From DATKFM01 sp035544395 (lineage in GTDB: Bacteria; Pseudomonadota; Alphaproteobacteria; Dongiales; Dongiaceae): a stretch of DNA of 8,986 bases. Positions within the stretch are counted from its first letter, which is position 1; every line of letters begins with the position of its first letter. The translations under genes and the position numbers were made by a program. The notes under the pieces were generated by a model. The model searched no databases. It saw nothing but the letters and a program-made list of their open reading frames with translations, and was not told the origin of the DNA. The DNA is taken from positions 1 through 8,986 of the forward strand of contig DATKFM010000155.1 in the NCBI GenBank assembly GCA_035544395.1. The letters run 5' to 3'. Shown piece after piece: positions 1 through 7,052 of this stretch.

Positions 1-1
1 C

Positions 2-781
2 GGCGTGCAGGTGGAATGCTCCAAGGGCGAATGGGGCCCGGGCCAGGAGGAGATCAACCTGAAATATGCCGAGGCCGTGGAGATGGCCGACCGCATCGCC
101 ATCTACAAGAACGGCGCCAAGGAGATCGCCCATCTGCAAGGCAAGGCGGTGTCCTTCATGGCCAAGATCGACCACACGCTTGCCGGCAACAGTTTCCACC
201 TGCATTCGTCGCTGTGGGACGCGAAGAGCAAGAAGCCGCTGTTCTATGACAAGGCGGCGCCCAACCATATGTCGCAGCTCTTTTGCCACTATCTGGCGGG
301 GCAGCTCGCGGGCTTGCGCGAGGCGGCCTATTTCTTTGCGCCCTACATCAACTCCTATAAGCGCTTCTCCGCCGGCACCTTTGCGCCCACCAAGGCGGTC
401 TGGTCGTTCGACAACCGCACCGCCGGCTTCCGCATCCTGGGCGAAGGCGGCGGCATGCGTTCGGAGTGCCGCGTGCCCGGCGCCGACGTGAATCCCTATC
501 TCGCCTTCGCCGCGGCGCTGGCCTGCGGCCTGCACGGCATCGAGAACAAGCTGAAGCTCGAGCCGGCTTTCAAGGGCAATGCCTATGAAGGCAAGAACAT
601 CCGGGAGGTGCCGAAATCCCTGCGCGACTCCCTGGCGCTTCTGGACAAATCCAAGATCCTGCGCGGCGCCTTCGGCGATGATGTCATCGACCACTACCTC
701 CATGCCGGTGAATGGGAGCAACAGGAATTCGATCGCCGCGTCACCGACTACGAGCGCATCCGCATGTTCGAGCGCGGCTGA
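2..781 (+). CDS. Glutamine synthetase-family gamma-glutamyl-amine ligase, C-terminal part (5' truncated by window edge)
   Basis: The reading frame is open from base 2, so the N-terminal beta-grasp domain and true start lie upstream; 259 residues of the catalytic domain are visible. Conserved glutamine synthetase elements appear in order: GEWGPGQEEIN (metal and glutamate site), AGNSFHLHSSLWD (ATP-binding loop), FDNRTAGFRI (arginine region for glutamate and phosphate) and ECRVPGADVNPYLAFAAAL. The ATP loop begins MAKIDH and lacks the Lys-Pro of classical GlnA. The C-terminal Tyr region that GlnE adenylylates in GlnA (NLYxLP) is replaced by GNAYEGKNIREVP. Both differences fit the PuuA/IpuC/GlnT-like branch, which ligates glutamate to an amine rather than to ammonia. 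The substrate cannot be read from the sequence. Its stop overlaps the SDR start by one base (TGATG), so the two are probably co-translated. The family is certain; the amine-ligase subtype is likely. Confidence 0.9.
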   Translation, partial: GVQVECSKGEWGPGQEEINLKYAEAVEMADRIAIYKNGAKEIAHLQGKAVSFMAKIDHTLAGNSFHLHSSLWDAKSKKPLFYDKAAPNHMSQLFCHYLAGQLAGLREAAYFFAPYINSYKRFSAGTFAPTKAVWSFDNRTAGFRILGEGGGMRSECRVPGADVNPYLAFAAALACGLHGIENKLKLEPAFKGNAYEGKNIREVPKSLRDSLALLDKSKILRGAFGDDVIDHYLHAGEWEQQEFDRRVTDYERIRMFERG

Positions 782-1527
782 TGACTTTTGCCAACAAGAC
801 CGCGATCGTCACCGGCGCCGGTGGCGGCATGGGGCTCAATATTGCCCGCGACCTCCTGGCCGCAGGCGCCCATGTGACGATGATCGATCTGAAGCCGGAG
901 CCGCCGGCCGATCTGCCGGCGGGCCGTGGGCGCTATCTGATCGGCGATGTAACCGAGGATACCTTCGTCTTCAAGGCGGTCGCCCAGGCATTCCAGGAAA
1001 CTGGCCGGCTCGATTATCTGGTCAATGCCGCTGGCGTGCTCTGGTTTGGCCGCGACAAGTCGCTGGTGGAGATTGATCTCGATCTCTGGGACAAGATCCT
1101 CACCATCGATCTGAAGTCCATGGTTATCACCGCGCGTCACGCCGTGCCGTTCATGCAGAAGACGGGCGGCGGCTCGATGGTGCATATTTCCTCCATCCAA
1201 TGTTTGCGCGGCGACGACAAGCCTCAGGATGCCTATCAGGCGTCCAAGGCCGGCATGCTGGCGTTGTCGAAATCGCTGGCGATCCAGTTCGCCGGCGACA
1301 GGATCCGCTCCAACTGCATCCTGCCCGGCCCCGTCGAATCGCCGATGCAGGATCGCTGGCGGGAGAATCCGGCGCAGAAGAGTGCCGTCGCCGGCGCCGT
1401 GCCGCTCGGTCGCGTCGGCACCACGCAAGACATGGCCGATGCCGCGCTGTTTCTGCTGTCGGACAGGGCCGCCTATATCACTGGCATCGAGCTCATCGTC
1501 GATGGCGGCTTGACGGCGCGGCCGTAA
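781..1527 (+). CDS. Short-chain dehydrogenase/reductase (SDR), classical type
   Basis: A 248-residue protein of normal classical-SDR length. The start is ATG 781, overlapping the ligase stop: it gives the standard N-terminus FANKTAIVTGAGGGMG, whereas the in-frame GTG at 712 would add 23 residues encoded inside the ligase gene. Visible features are the Rossmann glycine motif T11-G-x3-G16-x-G18, Asp36 at the end of beta-2 (favours NAD over NADP), NAAG at 82-85, catalytic Ser138 in HISSI, and Tyr152-x3-Lys156. Further along are LPGPVESPM and a C-terminal IVDGGLTARP typical of the family. The usual Asn of the catalytic tetrad (the N of a VNLKG-type motif) appears to be Asp110 here (TIDLKS). It is a soluble oxidoreductase of an unknown alcohol/ketone pair. 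Its coupling to the ligase suggests that it oxidises or reduces the amine substrate or its gamma-glutamyl derivative (inference). Confidence 0.93.
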   Translation: MTFANKTAIVTGAGGGMGLNIARDLLAAGAHVTMIDLKPEPPADLPAGRGRYLIGDVTEDTFVFKAVAQAFQETGRLDYLVNAAGVLWFGRDKSLVEIDLDLWDKILTIDLKSMVITARHAVPFMQKTGGGSMVHISSIQCLRGDDKPQDAYQASKAGMLALSKSLAIQFAGDRIRSNCILPGPVESPMQDRWRENPAQKSAVAGAVPLGRVGTTQDMADAALFLLSDRAAYITGIELIVDGGLTARP

Positions 1528-1559
1528 GCTATGCCAATATCCACGTTCCCTATTTGTTC

Positions 1560-1588
1560 TTGACAATCTCCGACTCCGGAATTGTAGT
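1560..1588 (+). promoter_or_regulatory. Candidate sigma70 promoter for the small ORF
   Basis: A perfect -35 hexamer TTGACA at 1560-1565 is followed after 17 bases by TGTAGT at 1583-1588, which matches 4 of 6 positions of TATAAT. Transcription would start near 1595, about 24 bases before ATG 1619, with a Shine-Dalgarno sequence in between. This is the best-looking promoter in the window. It lies in a less GC-rich stretch directly after the SDR stop. Confidence 0.55.
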
Positions 1589-1611
1589 TCGGGCAGGTAG
1601 TCCGACCCGGA
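1569..1611 (+). repeat. Imperfect direct repeat pair flanking the -10 region
   Basis: TCCGACTCCGGA at 1569-1580 recurs as TCCGACCCGGA at 1601-1611, one base shorter. The repeats start 32 bases apart, about three helical turns. The first lies in the -35/-10 spacer of the candidate promoter and the second runs into the Shine-Dalgarno sequence of the small ORF. A paired operator is possible, but chance is not excluded. Confidence 0.3.
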
Positions 1612-1618
1612 GGTTGTC

Positions 1619-1825
1619 ATGGATGAGTTTCCCCGATTTGGCCAAGAGCTCGCCGACGCACAGGCGCAACTCGATGATGTGCTGGCCCGATGCGCAATTC
1701 GCCTGAAGGCCTTCGACGGCATCGCCGCCGCCAACGACAACGCGCTCTTTCCCGGTAAGTGCGCACCATCGGATGATTCGACAGTCGCGACCGTCAGTCC
1801 TGACGGCTGCGAGATAGCGGGCTAG
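1619..1825 (+). CDS. Small hypothetical protein (68 aa)
   Basis: I do not recognise this protein. The case for a real gene is its context: GGAGG at 1609-1613, five bases before ATG 1619, and a TTGACA-17-TGTAGT promoter just upstream. By hand count about two thirds of codons end in G or C, less extreme than the flanking enzymes but compatible with coding. The first 40 residues (MDEFPRFGQELADAQAQLDD onward) look like an amphipathic helix, followed by AANDN and a polar tail rich in Ser, Asp and Thr with two Cys. There is no signal peptide and no membrane segment. It fills much of the 423-base gap between the SDR and the aldehyde dehydrogenase. Alternatively, it is a chance ORF in a leader region. 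Confidence 0.45.
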   Translation: MDEFPRFGQELADAQAQLDDVLARCAIRLKAFDGIAAANDNALFPGKCAPSDDSTVATVSPDGCEIAG

Positions 1826-1864
1826 AAACCGGACGCATCCTCCAGCGTTGACGGCGGCGCGGCA

Positions 1865-1893
1865 TTGCCTCGCCGCAAGCGCCCTCCTAGAGT
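1865..1893 (+). promoter_or_regulatory. Weak candidate promoter for the aldehyde dehydrogenase
   Basis: TTGCCT at 1865-1870 and TAGAGT at 1888-1893 are 17 bases apart, each matching 4 of 6 consensus positions. The predicted transcript would start near 1900, with a leader of about 50 bases. The rest of 1826-1950 holds no ORF I can support. It contains only a six-base-pair GC stem (1896-1901 with 1913-1918) and the AGGGAGGA ribosome-binding site (1934-1941) before ATG 1951. Confidence 0.25.
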
Positions 1894-1950
1894 CGCGCCC
1901 GTTCGCCGTCGTCGGGCGGCCAAGAAATCCCTCAGGGAGGATCCGCAACA

Positions 1951-3339
1951 ATGGCCGAGCAGAAAACCATCACCCCGATCGACGGCAGCCTGCTCGTCGT
2001 CCGCAAGCTCGCGACTCGGAATCAAATCGCCGATGCTCTCACCACAGCGCGCAAGGCCCAGGCCGCCTGGAAGCATGTGCCGGTGGCCGAGCGCGGCCGC
2101 ATCATCGGCAAGGCGGTGGATTACTTCGTCGCCAACAAGCAAGAGATCGCGGAGGAACTGACCCGCCAGATGGGCCGCCCCATCGGGCAATCGCCGGGCG
2201 AGATGCGCGGCTTCGAGGAGCGCGCCCGCTACATGATCGAGATCGCCTCCGGCGCCCTCGGCGACGTTCCCGTCGAACCCAAGCCCGGCTTCACCCGCTT
2301 CATCCGCCGGGAGCCGTTGGGCGTGGTCTTTATCGTCGCTCCCTGGAACTTCCCCTATCTCACCTCGGTCAACGGCGTGGTGCCGGCGCTGATGGCGGGC
2401 AATGCAGTCATCCTCAAGCATTCCGCGCAAACGCCGCTCTGCGCCGAGCGCTTCGCCGCAGCCTTCAAGGCGGCCGGGCTGCCCAAAGGGCTGTTTCAGC
2501 ATCTGCATATGTCTCACGACGACACGCTCAGGTTGATCAGCACCGATGGGATCGATTATGTGAACTTCACCGGCAGCGTGTCCGCCGGCCATTCGATCGT
2601 GCAGGCCGCCGCCGACCGGTTCATCGGCCTCGGGCTCGAGCTCGGCGGCTGCGATCCGGCCTATGTGCGCGCCGACGCCAACCTGGCGCATGCCGTCGAG
2701 AATCTGGTCGACGGCGCGATGTTCAACTCCGGCCAGTCTTGCTGCGGCATCCAGCGGGTGTATGTGCATCAGCATCTCTACAAGCAATTCCTGGAGGGCT
2801 TCGTCGAGCTGACCAAGAAGTACAATCTGGGCAATCCGCTGGAGAGTGGCGTCAATCTCGGCCCGGTCGTGCGCGCCCGCGCCGCCGATGAGATCCGCAG
2901 CCAGGTGGCCAAGGCATCGCGCCAGGGCGCCAAAGCCCTGATCGATCCCAAGCACTTCAAAGCCGACAAGAAAGGCACCGCCTATGTGGCGCCCCAGGTG
3001 TTCAAGGTCGACAGCAACAGCAACTCGGTGATGCAGGAAGAATGCTTCGGTCCCGTTGCCGGCATCATGAAGGTGCGGAACGACGACGAGGCGATCCGCC
3101 ATATGAACGACAGCGACTTCGGCCTGACCGCTGCCATCTGGACCTCGGACGAGAAGGCCGCGCTCGACATCGGCAACCGCATCGATACCGGCACCTGGTT
3201 CATGAACCGCTGCGACTATCTGGACCCGGCGCTGGGTTGGACCGGCGTCAAGGATTCCGGCCGCGGTTGCACGCTCTCACGCGTCGGCTACGAATATCTG
3301 ACCCGGCCGAAATCATTCCATCTGCGCACGCAGATCTAG
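1951..3339 (+). CDS. NAD(P)-dependent aldehyde dehydrogenase
   Basis: A 462-residue ALDH-superfamily enzyme, near the short end of the usual 450-500 range, oxidising an aldehyde to its carboxylate in the cytoplasm. All active-site landmarks are present: PWNFP at 131-135 (Asn133 of the oxyanion hole), Lys156 (cofactor), general base Glu230 in LELGG, catalytic Cys264 in FNSGQSCCGIQR with a second Cys beside it, and Glu364 in EECFGPV (nicotinamide ribose). The LELGGCDPAYVRAD stretch and the C-terminal LGWTGVKDSGRG resemble semialdehyde-type ALDHs, but the substrate is not readable. The start is set by AGGGAGGA at 1934-1941. It is preceded by the small ORF and followed by a regulatory gap. With the ligase and alcohol dehydrogenase it could perform the aldehyde-to-acid step of an amine pathway (inference). 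Confidence 0.95.
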   Translation: MAEQKTITPIDGSLLVVRKLATRNQIADALTTARKAQAAWKHVPVAERGRIIGKAVDYFVANKQEIAEELTRQMGRPIGQSPGEMRGFEERARYMIEIASGALGDVPVEPKPGFTRFIRREPLGVVFIVAPWNFPYLTSVNGVVPALMAGNAVILKHSAQTPLCAERFAAAFKAAGLPKGLFQHLHMSHDDTLRLISTDGIDYVNFTGSVSAGHSIVQAAADRFIGLGLELGGCDPAYVRADANLAHAVENLVDGAMFNSGQSCCGIQRVYVHQHLYKQFLEGFVELTKKYNLGNPLESGVNLGPVVRARAADEIRSQVAKASRQGAKALIDPKHFKADKKGTAYVAPQVFKVDSNSNSVMQEECFGPVAGIMKVRNDDEAIRHMNDSDFGLTAAIWTSDEKAALDIGNRIDTGTWFMNRCDYLDPALGWTGVKDSGRGCTLSRVGYEYLTRPKSFHLRTQI

Positions 3340-3449
3340 GACTGCCGTCACACCCTAAGAATACCGTCATACAAGTTATGGGGCGGCGATGCCTAAGACC
3401 TTGGTGAATCGGGTTTCGTATCGATTCGCTCGCAGAAATTTACCGTCTT

Positions 3450-3465
3450 TGTGACCTAGCTCACA
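3450..3465. promoter_or_regulatory. CRP/Fnr-family operator (consensus CRP palindrome)
   Basis: TGTGACCTAGCTCACA matches the E. coli CRP half-sites exactly (TGTGA-N6-TCACA), and the spacer core CTAG is itself palindromic. It lies 132 bases before ATG 3597 of the BTAD-TPR gene. I could not assign a convincing -10 hexamer at class I or class II spacing downstream, so activation versus repression is open. The rest of the 257-base gap 3340-3596 holds no credible ORF or terminator; CCGTCA occurs twice near its left end (3345 and 3364). Confidence 0.65.
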
Positions 3466-3596
3466 TTCGTCACCTCGGCGCGGTGCAATGACTCTGCCGC
3501 GCCTAACGCAGGGATTCGGTCTCCCGTCCGTGACATCTTCTTGGCCCTTGGCGAAGATTGATCGACAAACCACACTCTGAGATCTTGGAAATCCCC

Positions 3597-6500
3597 ATGG
3601 ATTCGCCGCTACCCGACGCCAAAACCCGGCCCGCTTTCCGGCTCAAGCTGCTGGGAGGATTTTCCGCGCACGGTCCGCATGGCGAGCCGCTGGAAATCGT
3701 CGGCCAGAAGGACCGCGCCCTGCTCGCCTATCTCGCGTTGTCGCCCGGCGTCGCCCATGGCCGCGACAAGCTTGCGGCGCTGCTGTGGAGTGACCATGGC
3801 GAGCGGCAGGCGCGCGACAGCCTGAAGCAATGCCTGCTCCGGCTCCGGCGCGTCCTGGCCGCCATCCAGCCGGACGCCGTCGCCGGGGACCGGCAGACCG
3901 TGGCCTTCCAGCCTGACGACATCGAGGTCGACGCCGTTAGATTCGCGCAGCTCGCCGCGACATCGGACGGGCTGGATCAGGCGGTCGATCTGTTCCAGGG
4001 CGATCTGCTGGACGGACTCAGCGTCCGCGCGGCCGCCTTCGAGGATTGGCTGCTGGTGGAACGGCAGCGGCTGCGCCAGCTTGCCATCGACGCGCTCTCG
4101 CAATCCCTGGCCCAGGCACAGGCCGCGGGCTTGCGCGACAGCGTCGCATCCCGGGCCCGGCGCCTTCTGTCGCTGGATCCCCTGCAGGAACGCGCCTGCC
4201 GCGCGCTGATGCAGCTCCATGCCGATCGCGCCGAGCGCGCCCAGTCGCTGAAGCTGTTCGAGACCTTCCGCGACCGGCTGCAGCAGGAGCTGGGCGTCAA
4301 GCCGGAGCTGGAAACGCTGCGCCTCTACGATGCGATCCGCCTGCAGCGCGCCGGCACGCCGCTGACGCTGCCCGCTCCCGAGACGCCCGTCGCACCGGCA
4401 CCGGCGGAGCAATCCGCCAAGCCATCGATCGCCGTCCTGCCGTTCCTGGCTGCCGGCGATGACCCGGAAGCCGAACAATTCGCCGACGGCCTGACCGAAG
4501 CCATCATCATCGACCTGTCTCAGGTCTCCGGCCTGTTCACCGCGGCGCGGCACAGTGTCTTCGCCCTGAAAGGGCAGCCCCAGGACACGGCGCGCATCGC
4601 CCGCGAATTGAATGTCCGCTATGTGATCAGCGGCAGCGTGCGCCAGGCCGGCGACCGCCTGCGCATCACCGCACAGCTCATCGACACCGGCACCAGCGGC
4701 CATGTCTGGGGCATGCGCTATGACCGCAGCCTCAGCGACATCTTCGCCCTGCAGGACGAGATCTCCAAGACCATCGCCGACGTGTTGAAGGTGCAGCTCC
4801 TGCCGTCGGAGATGGAAAGCATCGCCAGCCGCTCCACCAGCAGCAGCGCCGCCTATGAGTACTTCCTGCGCGGCCGCTCCTTCTATCTGCGCGGCCTCGA
4901 CAAGCGCTGCCTGCGCATCGCCCGCGACATGTATGCCAAGGCGGTGGAAATCGATCCCGGCTATGCCCGCGCCCATGCGGGTATCGCGATATGCGACGGC
5001 TATCTCACGATGAGCGATCCCCGCATGTCCTGGGCAACGGTACTGCGGCAAAGCGACTATGCGCTGGAGCTGGAGCCCAATCTGGCGGAGGCGCATGCGG
5101 CCCGCGGACTGGCGCTGAACGGAGCCGGACGCCTGAAGGAAGCAGTGCTCTCGTTCCAGCAGGCCCTCGAACTCAACCCCAACCTGTTCGAAGCCTGCTT
5201 CTTCTGGGGTGAGGTCTGCCAGGTGCAAAACCAGCGCGAGCAGGCGGTGGCCTTGTTCCAGCGCGCCGCGGAATTGCGGCCCAATGACTATCGCTCTCTC
5301 GGCTTTCTGGCGACAGCATACAAGATCACCGGCGATCAGGATCAGGCCATGGCCGCGGCGCGCCGCTGCTTCGAGCGCGTGGAGGCTGCCGTCAAGCTGC
5401 ATCCCGACAATGCCGGCGCCCTTGCCTTCGGCGCCATCGCGCTGGCGGAGATGGGACAGACGCAACAGGCGGAGGATTGGGCCACCCGCGCCATCATGAT
5501 CGGGCCCGACGATCACCTCGTGCAATACAATGTCGCCTGCGCTCAGGTCATGCTCGGCAACGCCGACGCCGCCGTCACCCATCTGGAAAGCGCCTTCGCC
5601 GCGTCCCCGGATTTCCGCCGCTGGCTGGCGGAATGGCTGGCCCATGATGCCGACTTCGATCCCCTGCGCCGCCACCCGCGCTTCCAGGCGCTGACCGAGC
5701 GGCTGATCCTGGAGCATCATGCGGATGCCGCCGGCGACCGCCCGGCGATCGCGGTCCTGCCCTTCGCCAACATCGCCGACGATCCCGAGCAGGAATACTT
5801 CGCCGACGGCCTGACCGAGGACATCGTCACCGATCTTTCCCAAGTGTCTTCGCTGTTCGTCGCGGCGCGGCACAGCATGCAGGCGTACAAAGGGCGCCAG
5901 CCCGACGTCCGGAAGCTGGCCCATGATCTCAATGTGGACTATGTCCTCGAAGGCGCGGTGCGGAAGGAAGGGCGCTGCGTGCGCATCAATGCGCGCCTGG
6001 TCGACGGCGCGACAGGCGATCACCTCTGGGCGAACCGCTATGACCGGAGCGTCGACGACATCTTCGCCCTGCAGGACGAGATCTCCAAGAGCATCGTCGA
6101 CACGTTGCGCGTGAAGCTGCTGCCGGTGGAGATCGAAACCATCGCCAGCCGCTCGACGAAGAATCCGGAAGCGTATGAGCACTATCTCCTTGGCCGTTCA
6201 TTCTACATGCGCGGCATGGATTCCCGCAGCCTGCGGATTGCCCGCGACTTCTATGCCAAGGCCTGCGAGGTCGATCCCGGCTATGCGCGGGCGCGCGCCG
6301 GCCTGGCGATCTGTGAGTCCCACCTCTCGATGCGCGACCCCGGCGGCGCTACGGAATCATCGCTCCGCCACAGCGACCTGGCGATTGAACTGGCGCCGAA
6401 CTCGGCCGAGGCCCATGCGGCCAAGGGTCTGGCGCTCTATGTCACGGGGCGTTTCGCCGAGGCTGCGGCCCTGTTCGATCGCGCCATGACTCTCGATGCC

Positions 6501-7052
6501 AACCTGTTCGAGGCCTATTTCTTCGACGGCCGCTGCCGGCGCATCCGGGGACAGCGGGAGTTGGCAGCCGCCCGATTCGCCCGCGCCGCCGAGCTGCGGC
6601 CGAACGATTTCCGCTCCGTCGGCATGCTCGCCGAGGAGTATCGGGCACTGGGCCGCCATGAGGAATGCCGTGCCACGGAACGGCGCTGCGTCGAGCGCCT
6701 GGCTGTCGAAGTGAAAGCCCACCCGGAGAACGCCGACGCCTGGGCCTTCGGCAGCGCCATCCTCGCCCATCTGGACGAGCCTGAGCGCGCGGCCGTCTGG
6801 GCGTCGCGGGCCCTGATCATGACGCCCAGCGATTACCTCGTCCTCTACAATGTCGCGCGCACCCATGCCTTGCTGGGCGATACAGCCACGGGCCTCGACC
6901 GGTTGGAACAAGCTTTCGAGACGCAGCCGGCTATTCGCCGGCGTCTCGCCGCCTGGCTGCCGCTGGATCACGACCTCGATAAACTGCGAGGCGAAGCGCG
7001 CTTCATGGCGCTGACCGAAAAGCTCAGATTGGAGTTTCCGGAACTCTATTGA
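3597..7052 (+). CDS. SARP-like BTAD regulator fused to two TolB/FlgO-like + TPR modules
   Basis: A 1151-residue cytoplasmic protein. Residues 14-100 form an OmpR/SARP-type winged helix (FRLKLLGGF, DKLAALLWSD, ARDSLKQCLLRLRRVL). Residues 105-250 form a bacterial transcriptional activation domain (FQGDLLDGL, DPLQERACRALMQLHAD, ELGVKPELETLRLYDAI). A Pro/Ala linker (253-275) leads to two tandem modules, 276-715 and 716-1151. Each has an alpha/beta domain of about 126 residues opening with IAVLPF and FADGLTE and ending with DIFALQDEISK, then several TPRs, then a DPLRRHPRF-like end motif. Such modules commonly follow class III adenylate cyclase domains in alphaproteobacteria; no cyclase domain is visible here. 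ATG 3597 starts just before the winged helix with a weak GGAA six bases upstream; an in-frame TTG at 3558 would add 13 residues. It probably acts as a transcriptional regulator with TPR protein-binding arms. Target genes are unknown, and the flanking dehydrogenase genes are candidates. Confidence 0.85.
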   Translation: MDSPLPDAKTRPAFRLKLLGGFSAHGPHGEPLEIVGQKDRALLAYLALSPGVAHGRDKLAALLWSDHGERQARDSLKQCLLRLRRVLAAIQPDAVAGDRQTVAFQPDDIEVDAVRFAQLAATSDGLDQAVDLFQGDLLDGLSVRAAAFEDWLLVERQRLRQLAIDALSQSLAQAQAAGLRDSVASRARRLLSLDPLQERACRALMQLHADRAERAQSLKLFETFRDRLQQELGVKPELETLRLYDAIRLQRAGTPLTLPAPETPVAPAPAEQSAKPSIAVLPFLAAGDDPEAEQFADGLTEAIIIDLSQVSGLFTAARHSVFALKGQPQDTARIARELNVRYVISGSVRQAGDRLRITAQLIDTGTSGHVWGMRYDRSLSDIFALQDEISKTIADVLKVQLLPSEMESIASRSTSSSAAYEYFLRGRSFYLRGLDKRCLRIARDMYAKAVEIDPGYARAHAGIAICDGYLTMSDPRMSWATVLRQSDYALELEPNLAEAHAARGLALNGAGRLKEAVLSFQQALELNPNLFEACFFWGEVCQVQNQREQAVALFQRAAELRPNDYRSLGFLATAYKITGDQDQAMAAARRCFERVEAAVKLHPDNAGALAFGAIALAEMGQTQQAEDWATRAIMIGPDDHLVQYNVACAQVMLGNADAAVTHLESAFAASPDFRRWLAEWLAHDADFDPLRRHPRFQALTERLILEHHADAAGDRPAIAVLPFANIADDPEQEYFADGLTEDIVTDLSQVSSLFVAARHSMQAYKGRQPDVRKLAHDLNVDYVLEGAVRKEGRCVRINARLVDGATGDHLWANRYDRSVDDIFALQDEISKSIVDTLRVKLLPVEIETIASRSTKNPEAYEHYLLGRSFYMRGMDSRSLRIARDFYAKACEVDPGYARARAGLAICESHLSMRDPGGATESSLRHSDLAIELAPNSAEAHAAKGLALYVTGRFAEAAALFDRAMTLDANLFEAYFFDGRCRRIRGQRELAAARFARAAELRPNDFRSVGMLAEEYRALGRHEECRATERRCVERLAVEVKAHPENADAWAFGSAILAHLDEPERAAVWASRALIMTPSDYLVLYNVARTHALLGDTATGLDRLEQAFETQPAIRRRLAAWLPLDHDLDKLRGEARFMALTEKLRLEFPELY
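4422..5741 (+). repeat. Intragenic tandem duplication, copy A (TolB/FlgO-like + TPR)
   Basis: Encodes residues 276-715 of the regulator. It aligns with copy B at a constant offset of 1320 bases (440 codons) from beginning to end, with no indel that I can find. The first 126 residues are 76/126 identical by hand count. TPR-like helices run from about residue 416 (AYEYFLRGRSFYLRG) to about 690. Confidence 0.9.
5742..7049 (+). repeat. Intragenic tandem duplication, copy B
   Basis: Encodes residues 716-1151, ending with the protein. Anchors at the same register as copy A are IAVLPF, FADGLTE, LSQVS, AARHS, RYDRS, DIFALQDEISK, IASRST, DPGYAR, SAEAHAA, NLFEA, AAELRPND and ALTEKL. A 35-base DNA stretch (6056-6090) is identical to 4736-4770. 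Elsewhere the copies have diverged substantially, so the duplication is old. Confidence 0.9.

Noticed and set aside
748..1740. A 330-codon minus-strand frame across the SDR and the following spacer
   Set aside because: Antisense to the SDR and the small ORF, with no ribosome-binding site or recognisable product.
1822..3102. A 426-codon minus-strand frame opposite the aldehyde dehydrogenase
   Set aside because: A shadow of the ALDH gene: low-complexity His/Ala/Gly/Asp-rich translation without a domain, while the plus strand has a complete active site.
3376..3573. A 65-codon minus-strand ORF in the gap before the regulator
   Set aside because: No Shine-Dalgarno sequence, Arg-rich non-specific composition, and it runs across the CRP-like site.
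3609..6182. An 857-codon open frame on the minus strand opposite the regulator gene
   Set aside because: It mirrors the codon structure of the plus-strand gene, has no recognisable domain, and long antisense frames are expected in GC-rich coding DNA.
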